Of a stretch of 64,000 bases of DNA, positions 8,865-16,730 are shown piece after piece. The notes beneath the pieces were generated by a model, which saw nothing but the letters and a program-made list of their open reading frames with translations, did not search any database and was not told the origin of the DNA. Within the stretch, counting starts at the first letter, position 1, and each line of letters opens with the position of its first letter. This DNA is from an uncultured Christensenella sp. (lineage in GTDB: Bacteria > Bacillota > Clostridia > Christensenellales > Borkfalkiaceae). The stretch spans positions 62,001-126,000 of the forward strand of contig CAJTPB010000002.1 of NCBI GenBank assembly GCA_910578065.1, read 5' to 3'. The position numbers and the translations under genes are program-made.

Positions 8865-8984
8865 TTTTTATATCGCTTTCACAAAACGAACACCTTGCCG
8901 CGCTATAATAAACTTACAAAACGGGCGGGGATACGCAGTTTTGTTCCTTGCGATTACACGAAACTTTTTTCATATTCTCTCACT

Positions 8985-9026
8985 AAGCAAAACCCTTTCG
9001 GCATTTTGAAAGGGTTTTGCTTTTTT
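8985..9026 (+). terminator. Intrinsic terminator after the FAD operon
   Basis: A 14-bp stem (8985-8998 with 9009-9022) and a 10-base loop, followed by a T run. Confidence 0.9.
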
Positions 9027-9060
9027 CGAGAAATAAGGATAAAATATTTTTTTAATTCTA

Positions 9061-9089
9061 TTGCAAAGTAAACTATTTTATGATAAAAT
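9061..9089 (+). promoter_or_regulatory. Promoter of the first GH43 gene
   Basis: TTGCAA at 9061-9066, 17-bp spacer, TAAAAT at 9084-9089; AAAGGAG at 9104-9110 follows. Confidence 0.65.
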
Positions 9090-9114
9090 AAAACAAATCT
9101 ATAAAAGGAGTAAA

Positions 9115-11244
9115 ATGATGAAGGGGATGCAGAAATTTTCGGCGCTTGCGCTGGGAACCGTGCTTGCGCTTTCGCTTGCGACTGCTTGCGGCGGCGACGA
9201 CGGCGATAAGTACGTAAAGAGCGCGTTGGGCGCAAAAATCTGTTACGATAACCTCGGGGGCGGTTACGTAAAACAGGAAGATACGCAGTACAAACTCGAA
9301 CTGAAAAAAAAGGCGGATAAAATTGTTGTGACCGCGCGCGACAAAGCGGGAAAAGAGGTGGAAAACGCTTCTTCCGTTGCAACGTTCGACGAAGCGACGG
9401 GGGTGCTTACGGCAAAGGGAGAGGGCGTTGTTACCCTTTCGTTGCAAAATTCCAAGGGGGAACAGCTTTCTTCGGTGCGGGTAGACGTTGCGCCCGCATA
9501 TGCGGTAAACCCCTATCACCAATACAATTTAACCAGAGCGGACGACTATACCACCCTCGGCAGCAAGCTGGGCGGCGGGTGTCACGATCCTTCGCTGATC
9601 GAAGGATCGGAAGACGGAAAACCCGTTTATTACATTTTTTCTACCGGCTGGTCGAGCAATAACGGCGGGTACGGAAACGAGATTCGCAAATCGTACGACA
9701 TGATCCATTGGGAATACGTTGGCAAAACTTTTTCGGAAGCGGAGCTCGACTATACCATGAAGCAAGAAGGGTTGTATAATTGGCTGTACAACAACGGCGA
9801 GGCGGAAAAAACAAGCTGGTGGAAAAACGGGCACGACGGAAAGTACTGGGCTTCGTGGTGGGCGCCCGATATCGTTCCCGCGGCGGACGGCGGTTATTGG
9901 CTGTATACTTGCGCGGTAGACGGCGGACCGGATACAAAAAACGGCGGAACGGGTATTCCCGTAGGAACGGGCAGTTACACCCGCGCGGCGATCTTGCTGT
10001 TCCATTCCAACTCGCTCGAAAAGGAAAGTTTTTCGTTCAAAGGGGTGTTGATGCAGTCGAGCATTCCGTTTAAGGGCGCGGATGAAGACGTAAACGCGAT
10101 CGATCCGCAGATCGTATACGATACCGAAGGCAACATGTACATGGCTTACGGGTCGTTCGGAACGGGCAATTACATTTTGGAATTAGACGCGAAAACGGGT
10201 TTGCGGAAAGATAAGAAAAACGAATGGCGCACGCACGATTATGTGCGCGATTCGGTAAGCGAAGCGACGAAGCTGTTCCGCAGCTTCGAAAACGAAAGCG
10301 CAAACGGCAAATCGATCGGCTGGTCGCACGAATATTACGGAACGAATATTTCGTACAACAATATGGAAGCGCCCGTGATCGCCCGTCACGACGGCGTAAC
10401 GGTATTCGACGAAACGGGCGTGCGGAAAGACAGCGCGGGAAAAGAACTTACCGACAAGTCGTATTACTATTCCATGCACTCGTACGACGGACTTGCGGAT
10501 TTCTATTCGATGTGGGGCGGCAGAAGCGAAAGCCCGCTGGGCGTGTATTTTTCCGCAAACGGAAAGATCGTAGCCAATTACGGGCTGGGCAAACCCAACA
10601 CCACGGGCAATAAGTATATGGGGGCGTTCGGCTGGCAGGATAAGGGCAATACGGCGATCGATATCGTCGCGCCCGGTCATAACGATTTGATTACCCTATC
10701 CAACGGAACGCACATTGCGGCGTATATCACAAGAACGGATACTTACATGCAGCACGGCGTTACGCGCGACAGAGTTTTCTTAACGCAGACGCACCAATAT
10801 TATTTAAACAGCTTAGGCGATATTTGCATCAATCCCAACCGTTACGGCGGGGAAGTAAACCGTTCGGTCGGGAAAGAGGAACTGCTGCATTACACCAAAG
10901 ACAACACGTTTAAAATGGTGTCCTTTCAAAACGCGGCGATCGGCGAATCGGCGCAGAACACTTCCGTAAACGTAAAACTTACGGCGGATGACAAAGTGTT
11001 AAACGCAAGCGGTACGCAAATCGGCACGTATACCGTTTACGAACGGGAAGGCTACGGCGGCGGATACATTAAAATTACGTTTACCGACGTTTCTGCAACT
11101 CCTTGCAAAGAAACGGTATTTTACGGCGTGATACGCCCCGCTTGGTTAGACGATCAAAATAAATCGGGCTTTACGATCACCTGCATGGGGCAGACTACGG
11201 GCATGGCAATGTTTATGAACAACCTTTCCAATATCGGGGATTAA
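9115..11244 (+). CDS. GH43 family lipoprotein, probable endo-arabinanase
   Basis: A 709-residue secreted lipoprotein: hydrophobic signal, then the lipobox LATAC. An Ig-like BIG domain (about residues 45-125) precedes a five-bladed GH43 propeller. Likely catalytic residues are base Asp158 (HDPS), pKa modulator Asp330 (IDPQ) and acid Glu418 (NMEAPV). The wide spacing and SHEYYGTNISYNN stretch resemble endo-1,5-alpha-L-arabinanases with a C-terminal barrel. Start: ATG 9115 or the adjacent ATG 9118, both behind AAAGGAG. It is transcribed alone (own promoter and terminator) next to the AraC regulator. Role inferred: cuts arabinan-type polymer at the cell surface. Confidence 0.88.
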   Translation: MMKGMQKFSALALGTVLALSLATACGGDDGDKYVKSALGAKICYDNLGGGYVKQEDTQYKLELKKKADKIVVTARDKAGKEVENASSVATFDEATGVLTAKGEGVVTLSLQNSKGEQLSSVRVDVAPAYAVNPYHQYNLTRADDYTTLGSKLGGGCHDPSLIEGSEDGKPVYYIFSTGWSSNNGGYGNEIRKSYDMIHWEYVGKTFSEAELDYTMKQEGLYNWLYNNGEAEKTSWWKNGHDGKYWASWWAPDIVPAADGGYWLYTCAVDGGPDTKNGGTGIPVGTGSYTRAAILLFHSNSLEKESFSFKGVLMQSSIPFKGADEDVNAIDPQIVYDTEGNMYMAYGSFGTGNYILELDAKTGLRKDKKNEWRTHDYVRDSVSEATKLFRSFENESANGKSIGWSHEYYGTNISYNNMEAPVIARHDGVTVFDETGVRKDSAGKELTDKSYYYSMHSYDGLADFYSMWGGRSESPLGVYFSANGKIVANYGLGKPNTTGNKYMGAFGWQDKGNTAIDIVAPGHNDLITLSNGTHIAAYITRTDTYMQHGVTRDRVFLTQTHQYYLNSLGDICINPNRYGGEVNRSVGKEELLHYTKDNTFKMVSFQNAAIGESAQNTSVNVKLTADDKVLNASGTQIGTYTVYEREGYGGGYIKITFTDVSATPCKETVFYGVIRPAWLDDQNKSGFTITCMGQTTGMAMFMNNLSNIGD

Positions 11245-11259
11245 GAAGTTCGGGGTACG

Positions 11260-11293
11260 AAAAAAGGCGGCTTTCAAAAAGCCGCCTTTTTTC
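11260..11293 (+). terminator. Intrinsic terminator after the first GH43 gene
   Basis: The stem AAAAAGGCGGCTTT pairs across a short loop with its complement, followed by T7. Confidence 0.9.
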
Positions 11294-11520
11294 ATGCCGC
11301 AGGTCGATGGTTGTTTGTAAACAAAATCCGTTTGTTGTAAATTATTATTTTATCGATAAGACGAACGGCGGTAAACGCAAAGCGTGTTTCCGTAAAATGA
11401 TTCGTTGGAAAAGCGGCTTTCATTGCCGCTTGATCGATCATGAAAACAGCACACGCGTATTTCCGTAAAATGATAATACTTGCAAGAAAGCGGGTATAAG
11501 CAAAAATTTTTTTATAATAT
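11294..11520. other. Gene-free stretch between converging genes
   Basis: No coding potential seen. It holds an 18-base direct repeat with one mismatch (11383-11400 and 11456-11473, core TTTCCGTAAAATGA), and between the copies a short hairpin (AAGCGGC...GCCGCTT, about 11411-11431). No promoter or RNA gene recognised. Confidence 0.5.
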
Positions 11521-11557
11521 AAAGCGCCTTCGAAAAGTAATTTTCGAAGGCGCTTTG
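11521..11557 (-). terminator. Terminator of the AraC gene
   Basis: The stem AAAGCGCCTTCGAAAA pairs with TTTTCGAAGGCGCTTT; reading on the - strand it is followed by an A/T-rich tract with seven Ts. Confidence 0.8.
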
Positions 11558-11589
11558 CATTGCAAAAATTTCGGCCGCGCCGCAAGCGG

Positions 11590-12486
11590 CTATGATTCAT
11601 CGGGGGGGGGTGAGAATTTATTCGGCTTTACCGCTCTGCGAAAGGAGGAAGGGGATTTCCCCGTTTTCTGTTTAAAGATATTGGAAAAGTAAAACTCGTC
11701 CGAAAAAGCCAATCTGTCCGCAATATCTTTTACGGGCAAATCGGTGCGCACGAGCAGCGATTTTGCAAAATCGATTTTGCGCATTAAAACGTATTGATGC
11801 GCGCCCATCCCGTAAGTACGGGTAAATTCGCGGTAAAGGGTCGATTTGGAAATATGCAGTTTTTCCGCTACTTCGTTTATGTCGGGTTTGCGGTGTAAAA
11901 ATTCGTCTAACAAACTTTTTATCGCGTATGCAAGGCTGGGTTTTTCTTTATGCGCCTGCATGCGCGTTTTTTCCGCAAGAGAAATTAACACTTGGTCTAC
12001 AAGTTTTAATACGGAAAAGCAAATATTATCGTTATTGGGGAAATCCGCCGTAAGCCGCACAATTTCAAGCATCTGCTGTTCGCAGTCTACGTCGTGCACC
12101 ACGGGCGTGCCTTTCAGCCCGATCCCGCTTAAATACGAGTCCATATAATCGCAAAAAAAGTTCGCCCAAATCAGTTCGAACGGATCTTCGGGCAGGGTAT
12201 GGTAAAAATGGCGGCTTCCCGGTTCCAGCAAAAAGGCGTCGTGCGGGCGCAAGTCGTAATGAATGCCGTTATATTCCAGCGTGCCGTATCCGCGCGGAAT
12301 GTATGCCAAAATGTAATGATCGCCGCAGTTACGCGAAATATAGTATTTTTCCGTAGGCGGAGTGATCCCCGCAACGTCGATGATAAAGGGGACGTCTTCG
12401 TTGGGAGCATATACGAAATGTCTGATTTCTTTGTCGATATCCCGCATAACGACGTTTTTGCCGCCGAGAAACGTAATGTGGGGCAT
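11590..12486 (-). CDS. AraC-family transcriptional regulator
   Basis: A 298-residue regulator. The N-terminal cupin-like sensing domain (about residues 30-150; RGYGTLEYNGIHYDLRP) should bind a sugar. The C-terminal two-helix-turn-helix domain (about 195-295) shows DINEVAEKLHISKSTLYREF and the AraC signature around KDIADRLAFSDEFYFSNIFK. The start is placed at ATG 12486 (MPHITF), where TGAGGAA stands about 10 bases upstream; ATGs at 12504 and 12525 lack such a site, and longer frames run through the promoter. It is divergent from the importer operon and next to the GH43 gene, so it probably activates this glycan locus on sensing a breakdown product. Confidence 0.9.
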   Translation of the reverse strand: MPHITFLGGKNVVMRDIDKEIRHFVYAPNEDVPFIIDVAGITPPTEKYYISRNCGDHYILAYIPRGYGTLEYNGIHYDLRPHDAFLLEPGSRHFYHTLPEDPFELIWANFFCDYMDSYLSGIGLKGTPVVHDVDCEQQMLEIVRLTADFPNNDNICFSVLKLVDQVLISLAEKTRMQAHKEKPSLAYAIKSLLDEFLHRKPDINEVAEKLHISKSTLYREFTRTYGMGAHQYVLMRKIDFAKSLLVRTDLPVKDIADRLAFSDEFYFSNIFKQKTGKSPSSFRRAVKPNKFSPPPDES

Positions 12487-12524
12487 AATGAAACAATTCC
12501 TCATGGAAACGATAGATTTCAGCA

Positions 12525-12554
12525 TTGAAAAACGCCGATATGCTAAATTATAAT
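12525..12554 (+). promoter_or_regulatory. Promoter of the importer operon, sharing its -10 with the divergent araC promoter
   Basis: TTGAAA at 12525-12530, 18-bp spacer, TATAAT at 12549-12554. The -10 region ATTATAAT is palindromic and also serves the opposite promoter. Confidence 0.6.
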
Positions 12555-12575
12555 ACATATAAAGTGGAAAATCAA
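12547..12575 (-). promoter_or_regulatory. Promoter of the AraC gene
   Basis: On the - strand: TTGATT (12575-12570), 17-bp spacer, TATAAT (12552-12547). It overlaps the opposite promoter, so polymerase can occupy only one at a time. Confidence 0.65.
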
Positions 12576-12592
12576 CCCTTTGGAAAAATTTA

Positions 12593-12603
12593 CAAACGGT
12601 TTG
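12593..12603. promoter_or_regulatory. Candidate operator CAAACGGTTTG
   Basis: A near-perfect 11-bp palindrome (one central mismatch) just downstream of the predicted importer start and upstream of the araC -35. A position fit for a regulator, but only a weak match to a catabolite-response element. Confidence 0.35.
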
Positions 12604-12669
12604 AAAGATAAAATTTTTCGCATTTTGCCGATTTTCGGCGAAGGCGAACGGAAAAGAGGAGGAATAACC

Positions 12670-14403
12670 ATGAATAAAAAACTCATCGCCGCATTTTCGG
12701 TGCTGCAAATCGCCGCAATCGCGTTCGGAGCGGTCGGCTGCGGAGACGACGACCCCGCAAAGCGCGGCAAAGTTCAGCTTACCCTGCACGCCGTGATCAA
12801 CGAAAACAACAAAGACGTTATGACGCAGTTGGTGCAAAAGTTTAACGAAACGAACGCGCGCTATACGGTAAAACTCGTTCCCAAAACCGCGGGGTATTCC
12901 GCGCAGCTGGGGGGAATGCTGAAAGGTTCCAATCCCCCTAACATCGTGCAGATAGACGACCGTTATTTTAAAGATTATATCAACGAAGGATATCTCACCT
13001 CGCTCGACGAGTATTTTACCGACAAAAAAGACGAAAACGGAACGGTAGTCCGCGCTGCCTCCACCCTCGATTTAACGGATATTTGGCAAAGCGCGGTCGA
13101 TCGCTTGCGTTACGATCCGCAAACGGGCTATTCGGGCGGGAGCAATCCTCTTTACGGGCTGCCCGCGGGCGTTGCGCCTACCATGATGGCGTATAATGCC
13201 ACCGCGTTAAAATCGGCGGGCGTCAACATTATTTCGGTGGAAGAAGCGGACGCAGCGCAACAGGGGTATCCCGCAAAAGGATATTTTACAACAAAAGACG
13301 ACAAAAAGTATTTCAACAACCGCATTCCCATGAGTTGGGAAGAACTTGTCGAAATTTCCAAACTGTTTACCCGTTCTTATACAAGTTCTTCACCCACCAC
13401 GTACGGCTTTTTTAACGAGTGGTGGTTCTCGCTCGGTTGGAGCGTGGGCGGCGACTGCCTCGAATGGGACGAATCGAAAAATCAATACGTAATGGCGCTC
13501 GGCGAAGAAACGCCCAACTACCTTGTAACGGGCGAGAATGGCGCGCAGGTAAACGGCACGTCGTACGCAGAAGGGGAAATTCTTTCTTATGCCGATAAGC
13601 ATTACGTCGCGCAAGTGCTTGCGGGAAGTAAAACGGATGAGGCGGTAAATAAGTATAAACAAGATGAAGTTTTGTACGAGCTGCCCTCTATTCGCGATGC
13701 GTTTACGCTGTTTTTGCAAATGCCGCAAAGCAAAACGAACAAAGTAACGGACGAAAAATACGGGCTTGCCATTTCGCCCACGCCCACCATCATCGGCAAT
13801 AAATCGAAAAAAGACCTGCTTACCTCGAACGAGGTCGCGTTCGTCGTAGATAATTACGATACGTACAATTACGGAAAGTCGATGTCGGCGCAGCGCAAAG
13901 AATGGGATCTTTGTCCCCTTTACCAGTACCGCGAATTCGATGCGCAGGGAAATTTAAAAGAGGTAAACGGCACGCAGATCAAGGGGAAAGAAGCGGGGCA
14001 CCTCGGTTCGATCAGCTACGCCATTCCCGAAAAGTCCAAGAGCAAAGACGGCTCGTTCGAGTTTATCGAATTTATGGCGGGGCCGGAAGCGCAAAAAGCG
14101 TTAATGAAAACAAACTTTTATGTGCCCAATCAAAAGAGCATCGCTTACAGCGAAGAGTACATGAGTTTAACGGAAAACTACTTTCCCTCCAACAAGCAAG
14201 CCATTTTAACGATGACGGCTTGCGGTTCCGTGGGCGATTGGTCGTATCTGGAAGACGGCGAATGGGTGAACATTTGGGCGAAAGTGCTCAATTCGGACGT
14301 GCGCAACGGCAGCATGACGCTGAACCAATTTTTCGAGCACGAATGTATTGCGCAGACGAACGAAGCGTTAAAGGGGTACCGCGCAAAGAAGTACAACGGT
14401 TGA
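12670..14403 (+). CDS. Sugar ABC importer, solute-binding lipoprotein
   Basis: A 577-residue extracellular solute-binding protein. The N-terminal signal ends in a lipobox-like GAVGC, with the mature lipid-bearing Cys followed by a Gly/Asp run. The mature part has the two-lobed binding-protein features of the family 1 / YtcQ-like type, with PPNIVQIDDRYFKDY early and MAGPEAQKALMKTNFYVPN near the C-terminus. At about 575 residues it is longer than MalE-type proteins and matches binding proteins for oligosaccharides or complex glycans in Clostridia. AAGAGGAGG precedes the ATG at 12670. The two permease genes follow directly. Substrate inferred from neighbours: arabino- or galacto-oligosaccharides. 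Confidence 0.9.
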   Translation: MNKKLIAAFSVLQIAAIAFGAVGCGDDDPAKRGKVQLTLHAVINENNKDVMTQLVQKFNETNARYTVKLVPKTAGYSAQLGGMLKGSNPPNIVQIDDRYFKDYINEGYLTSLDEYFTDKKDENGTVVRAASTLDLTDIWQSAVDRLRYDPQTGYSGGSNPLYGLPAGVAPTMMAYNATALKSAGVNIISVEEADAAQQGYPAKGYFTTKDDKKYFNNRIPMSWEELVEISKLFTRSYTSSSPTTYGFFNEWWFSLGWSVGGDCLEWDESKNQYVMALGEETPNYLVTGENGAQVNGTSYAEGEILSYADKHYVAQVLAGSKTDEAVNKYKQDEVLYELPSIRDAFTLFLQMPQSKTNKVTDEKYGLAISPTPTIIGNKSKKDLLTSNEVAFVVDNYDTYNYGKSMSAQRKEWDLCPLYQYREFDAQGNLKEVNGTQIKGKEAGHLGSISYAIPEKSKSKDGSFEFIEFMAGPEAQKALMKTNFYVPNQKSIAYSEEYMSLTENYFPSNKQAILTMTACGSVGDWSYLEDGEWVNIWAKVLNSDVRNGSMTLNQFFEHECIAQTNEALKGYRAKKYNG

Positions 14404-14410
14404 GGCAGGT

Positions 14411-15403
14411 ATGAATGAATCGGTTGAAAAAATAAATTCCGCGCCCGAAGCGTTTGCGGCGGAAACGGGCGCGCCGAAGGGCGAGAAGAAGCGCTTTCAC
14501 TGGGGCGCGAACGAGCGCCGTGCGCTTTACGGCGCCGTAACGGCGGCGATCCCGTTGATCGGGTATCTGCTGTTTAATCTCGTACCCCTCGTGATCGCGA
14601 TCGTCACCATGTTCGTGGATATGGAAGGGTACGACTTCGGCTCGATGAGCTGGAACAACTTTGCAAATTTCGGCGAAGTGTTTTCCGACCCGCGCTTTTA
14701 TAAGTCTATCGGGGTAAGTTTCACCTTTGTCGTGCCGCATATGCTGGGACTTTTGATTTCTCTTTTGCTCAGCGCGCTGATCGCGCAGAAACTACCCGCG
14801 CATAAGTTTTTTAAGGCAATTTACTTTGTGCCTTATATTTGTTCGAGCGTGGCTGTCTCGGTAATGTGGCGGTGGATTTTCGATCAGAATATCGGCATTT
14901 TAAACGATATCATCATGCGCATAACGGGCGGAGCGGAAGGTCCTAAATGGTTTACCGAAGCGGGAAGTTTTACCGCAATGCTGATTACCGTTATGGTATG
15001 GCAGGCGCCGGGGTACGGCATCGTTATGTTCGCGGCGGCGTTCACCAACGTGAATCCCGCCCTGTACGAGGCGGCGGAACTGGACGGCGCAAACGCCTTT
15101 CGCAAATTTACTTCGGTTACGCTGCCCGCAATTTCGCCCACCATTTTCTATTTGCTTATCGCGGGCTTGATCGCGGGATTGCAGACGTTCGATATCCCGC
15201 AGATTTTCGCAGGGGATTCGTGGACGGGCGCGGCAGGACCGGACGACGCGGCGCTTTCTACCGTGCTGTACATTTACCAAAAGGGATTGTTCAACAGCAT
15301 GCCGATCGCTTCGGTAATGAGTATGGTGCTGTTCGTCGTTATTTTTACGGTAATGGTGATCAACTTTAAACTGTCGAATAAGTGGGTGAGTTATGACGTT
15401 TAA
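14411..15403 (+). CDS. Sugar ABC importer permease, MalF/UgpA type
   Basis: A 330-residue permease with a short charged cytoplasmic N-terminus and six predicted membrane helices starting near residue 50. The EAA loop that docks the ATPase is EAAELDGANAFRKFTSVTLP (about residues 218-237). GAGGCAGG stands just before the ATG, and only 7 bases separate it from the binding-protein gene. It overlaps the second permease by 11 bp, so both are made together in equal amounts. No ATPase gene lies in the operon; a shared MsmK-type ATPase elsewhere is the usual solution in this group. Confidence 0.93.
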   Translation: MNESVEKINSAPEAFAAETGAPKGEKKRFHWGANERRALYGAVTAAIPLIGYLLFNLVPLVIAIVTMFVDMEGYDFGSMSWNNFANFGEVFSDPRFYKSIGVSFTFVVPHMLGLLISLLLSALIAQKLPAHKFFKAIYFVPYICSSVAVSVMWRWIFDQNIGILNDIIMRITGGAEGPKWFTEAGSFTAMLITVMVWQAPGYGIVMFAAAFTNVNPALYEAAELDGANAFRKFTSVTLPAISPTIFYLLIAGLIAGLQTFDIPQIFAGDSWTGAAGPDDAALSTVLYIYQKGLFNSMPIASVMSMVLFVVIFTVMVINFKLSNKWVSYDV

Positions 15404-16319
15404 GCATGAACGTGCGGAAGCCGTCGAAACCGCAAAAAAAATCGACGGGGCGAAAGTTGCAAAAATCACGGGCAAAGTTTTAATTTATGCGGTGCTCATT
15501 TTATATGCGTTGTGGGTGATTTTCCCGTTCCTCGTGATTGTAATCACCTCTTTAACGCCGCAGACGGAGTTAGAGGGCAGTATTAAGTTCATATGGTTCC
15601 CCGAACAGATCAGTTTCGACGCATACCGCATTGTTTTAGTAGACGACATTTACGCCGAACTGCTTTACGGCGATAATATCAGCTCGGTACTGCACGGATT
15701 TTGGAATACGTTGTGGCAGGTTGTGCCTACCACGCTTGTCGGGTTGTTCGTTTCGGGACTAAGCGCGTATGCGTTTGCAAAAATTCCCTTCCGCGGTAAA
15801 AACGGATTGTTTCTGTGTTTGATCGCAACCATGATGATCCCCGGCGCGGCGCTAACCATGCCTTCGTATTTGTTTTACGACGCAATCGGTTGGACGAACA
15901 GCGTGCTCCCTTTGATGATTCCCGCATTGTTCGGGGGCGCGGGCATAACCTTCTTTCTGCGGCAGTTTTTTATGGGGCTGCCCAACGAACTTGTGGAAGC
16001 GGCGCGCATCGACGGGCTAAACGATTTTCGCATTTATCTGCAAATGATCGTTCCTCTTTCGGCGCCTGCGATGATTGCGCAAGGGGTGTTCATGTTTATC
16101 GGCGGATACAACAACTATCAGGGCGCGCTGCTGTATCTTGCAAACCTGCCCGAACTCGCGCCCTTGCAGTTGGCGCTCAGTTTGTTCCAAGGCGGATACG
16201 GCAATCCTGCGGTGCTGTGCGCCGCCGCGCTGATCGCGCTGTTGCCGTTGCTTATCATTTACTGCTTTTTGCAAAAGTACTTTACGCAGGGCATTTCGAT
16301 GTCGGGATTAAAGGCGTAA
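15393..16319 (+). CDS. Sugar ABC importer permease, MalG/UgpE type
   Basis: A 308-residue partner permease with about six membrane helices from residue 30 on. Its EAA loop is EAARIDGLNDFRIYLQMIVP (about residues 199-218). It has the typical MalG ending with a final helix and a short tail (ISMSGLKA). The start at 15393 overlaps the end of the first permease. A 411-bp gap with tandem repeats then separates it from the next GH43 gene, while no terminator is obvious, so the surface-protein genes downstream may share this transcript. Confidence 0.92.
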   Translation: MTFKHERAEAVETAKKIDGAKVAKITGKVLIYAVLILYALWVIFPFLVIVITSLTPQTELEGSIKFIWFPEQISFDAYRIVLVDDIYAELLYGDNISSVLHGFWNTLWQVVPTTLVGLFVSGLSAYAFAKIPFRGKNGLFLCLIATMMIPGAALTMPSYLFYDAIGWTNSVLPLMIPALFGGAGITFFLRQFFMGLPNELVEAARIDGLNDFRIYLQMIVPLSAPAMIAQGVFMFIGGYNNYQGALLYLANLPELAPLQLALSLFQGGYGNPAVLCAAALIALLPLLIIYCFLQKYFTQGISMSGLKA

Positions 16320-16397
16320 ATAATCGGATTTACAGGGATAGAAAATTTTTGCAATAAGCGAGAACCGAATAAACGGAATTTATAAAAGTGCATGAAA
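16320..16397. other. Intergenic lead-in to the tandem repeat
   Basis: No gene seen. TTTACA (16329-16334) has only a poor -10 17 bp later (CAATAA), so a promoter for the downstream genes is possible but not supported. Confidence 0.3.
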
Positions 16398-16665
16398 CCC
16401 CATACGGCGATAAGTCGCTGTATAAAGCAACAATATAGGAACTTACCGCGGAAGAGGGGCGCAAGCGTGGAAGATTTGCAGAGGTAGCAACTGCCAAACC
16501 GCAACCCCATACGGCGATAAGTCGGTGTGCAAAGCAACAACATAGGAACTTACTGCGGCAGAGGATCGCAAGCGGGGAAGATTTGCAGGGATAGCAACTG
16601 CCAAACCGCAACCCCATACGGCGATAAGTCGCTGTATAAAGCAACAATATAGGAACTTACCGCGG
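16398..16665. repeat. 107-bp tandem repeat, about 2.5 copies
   Basis: The units start at 16398, 16505 and 16612 with CCCCATACGGCGATAAGTCG. Two are complete and the third stops near 16665. Copies 1 and 3 carry a perfect 9-bp RNA hairpin (ATACGGCGA, loop TAAG, TCGCTGTAT, with one G-U pair); copy 2 has lost part of the stem. The period is not a multiple of three, and frames crossing it on the - strand encode no recognisable protein. The array lies between the importer permease and the second GH43 gene. Confidence 0.85.
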
Positions 16666-16730
16666 CAAACGGCTGCGGTTGCAAAATACGGCGCAAGCCT
16701 AAGAACATTTATGATAAGGAGATTCACGGA

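Noticed and set aside
12590..12604. Possible catabolite-response element before the importer operon
   Set aside because: Several conserved cre positions do not match; kept only as a generic palindrome.
16398..16665. CRISPR array
   Set aside because: The period is 107 bp with no short repeat/variable spacer alternation; whole units are copied.
16259..16727. Three overlapping - strand open frames across the 107-bp repeats
   Set aside because: All three frames are open only because the repeat unit lacks stops and its period is not a multiple of three; the peptides are repetitive, with no ribosome site or recognised domain.
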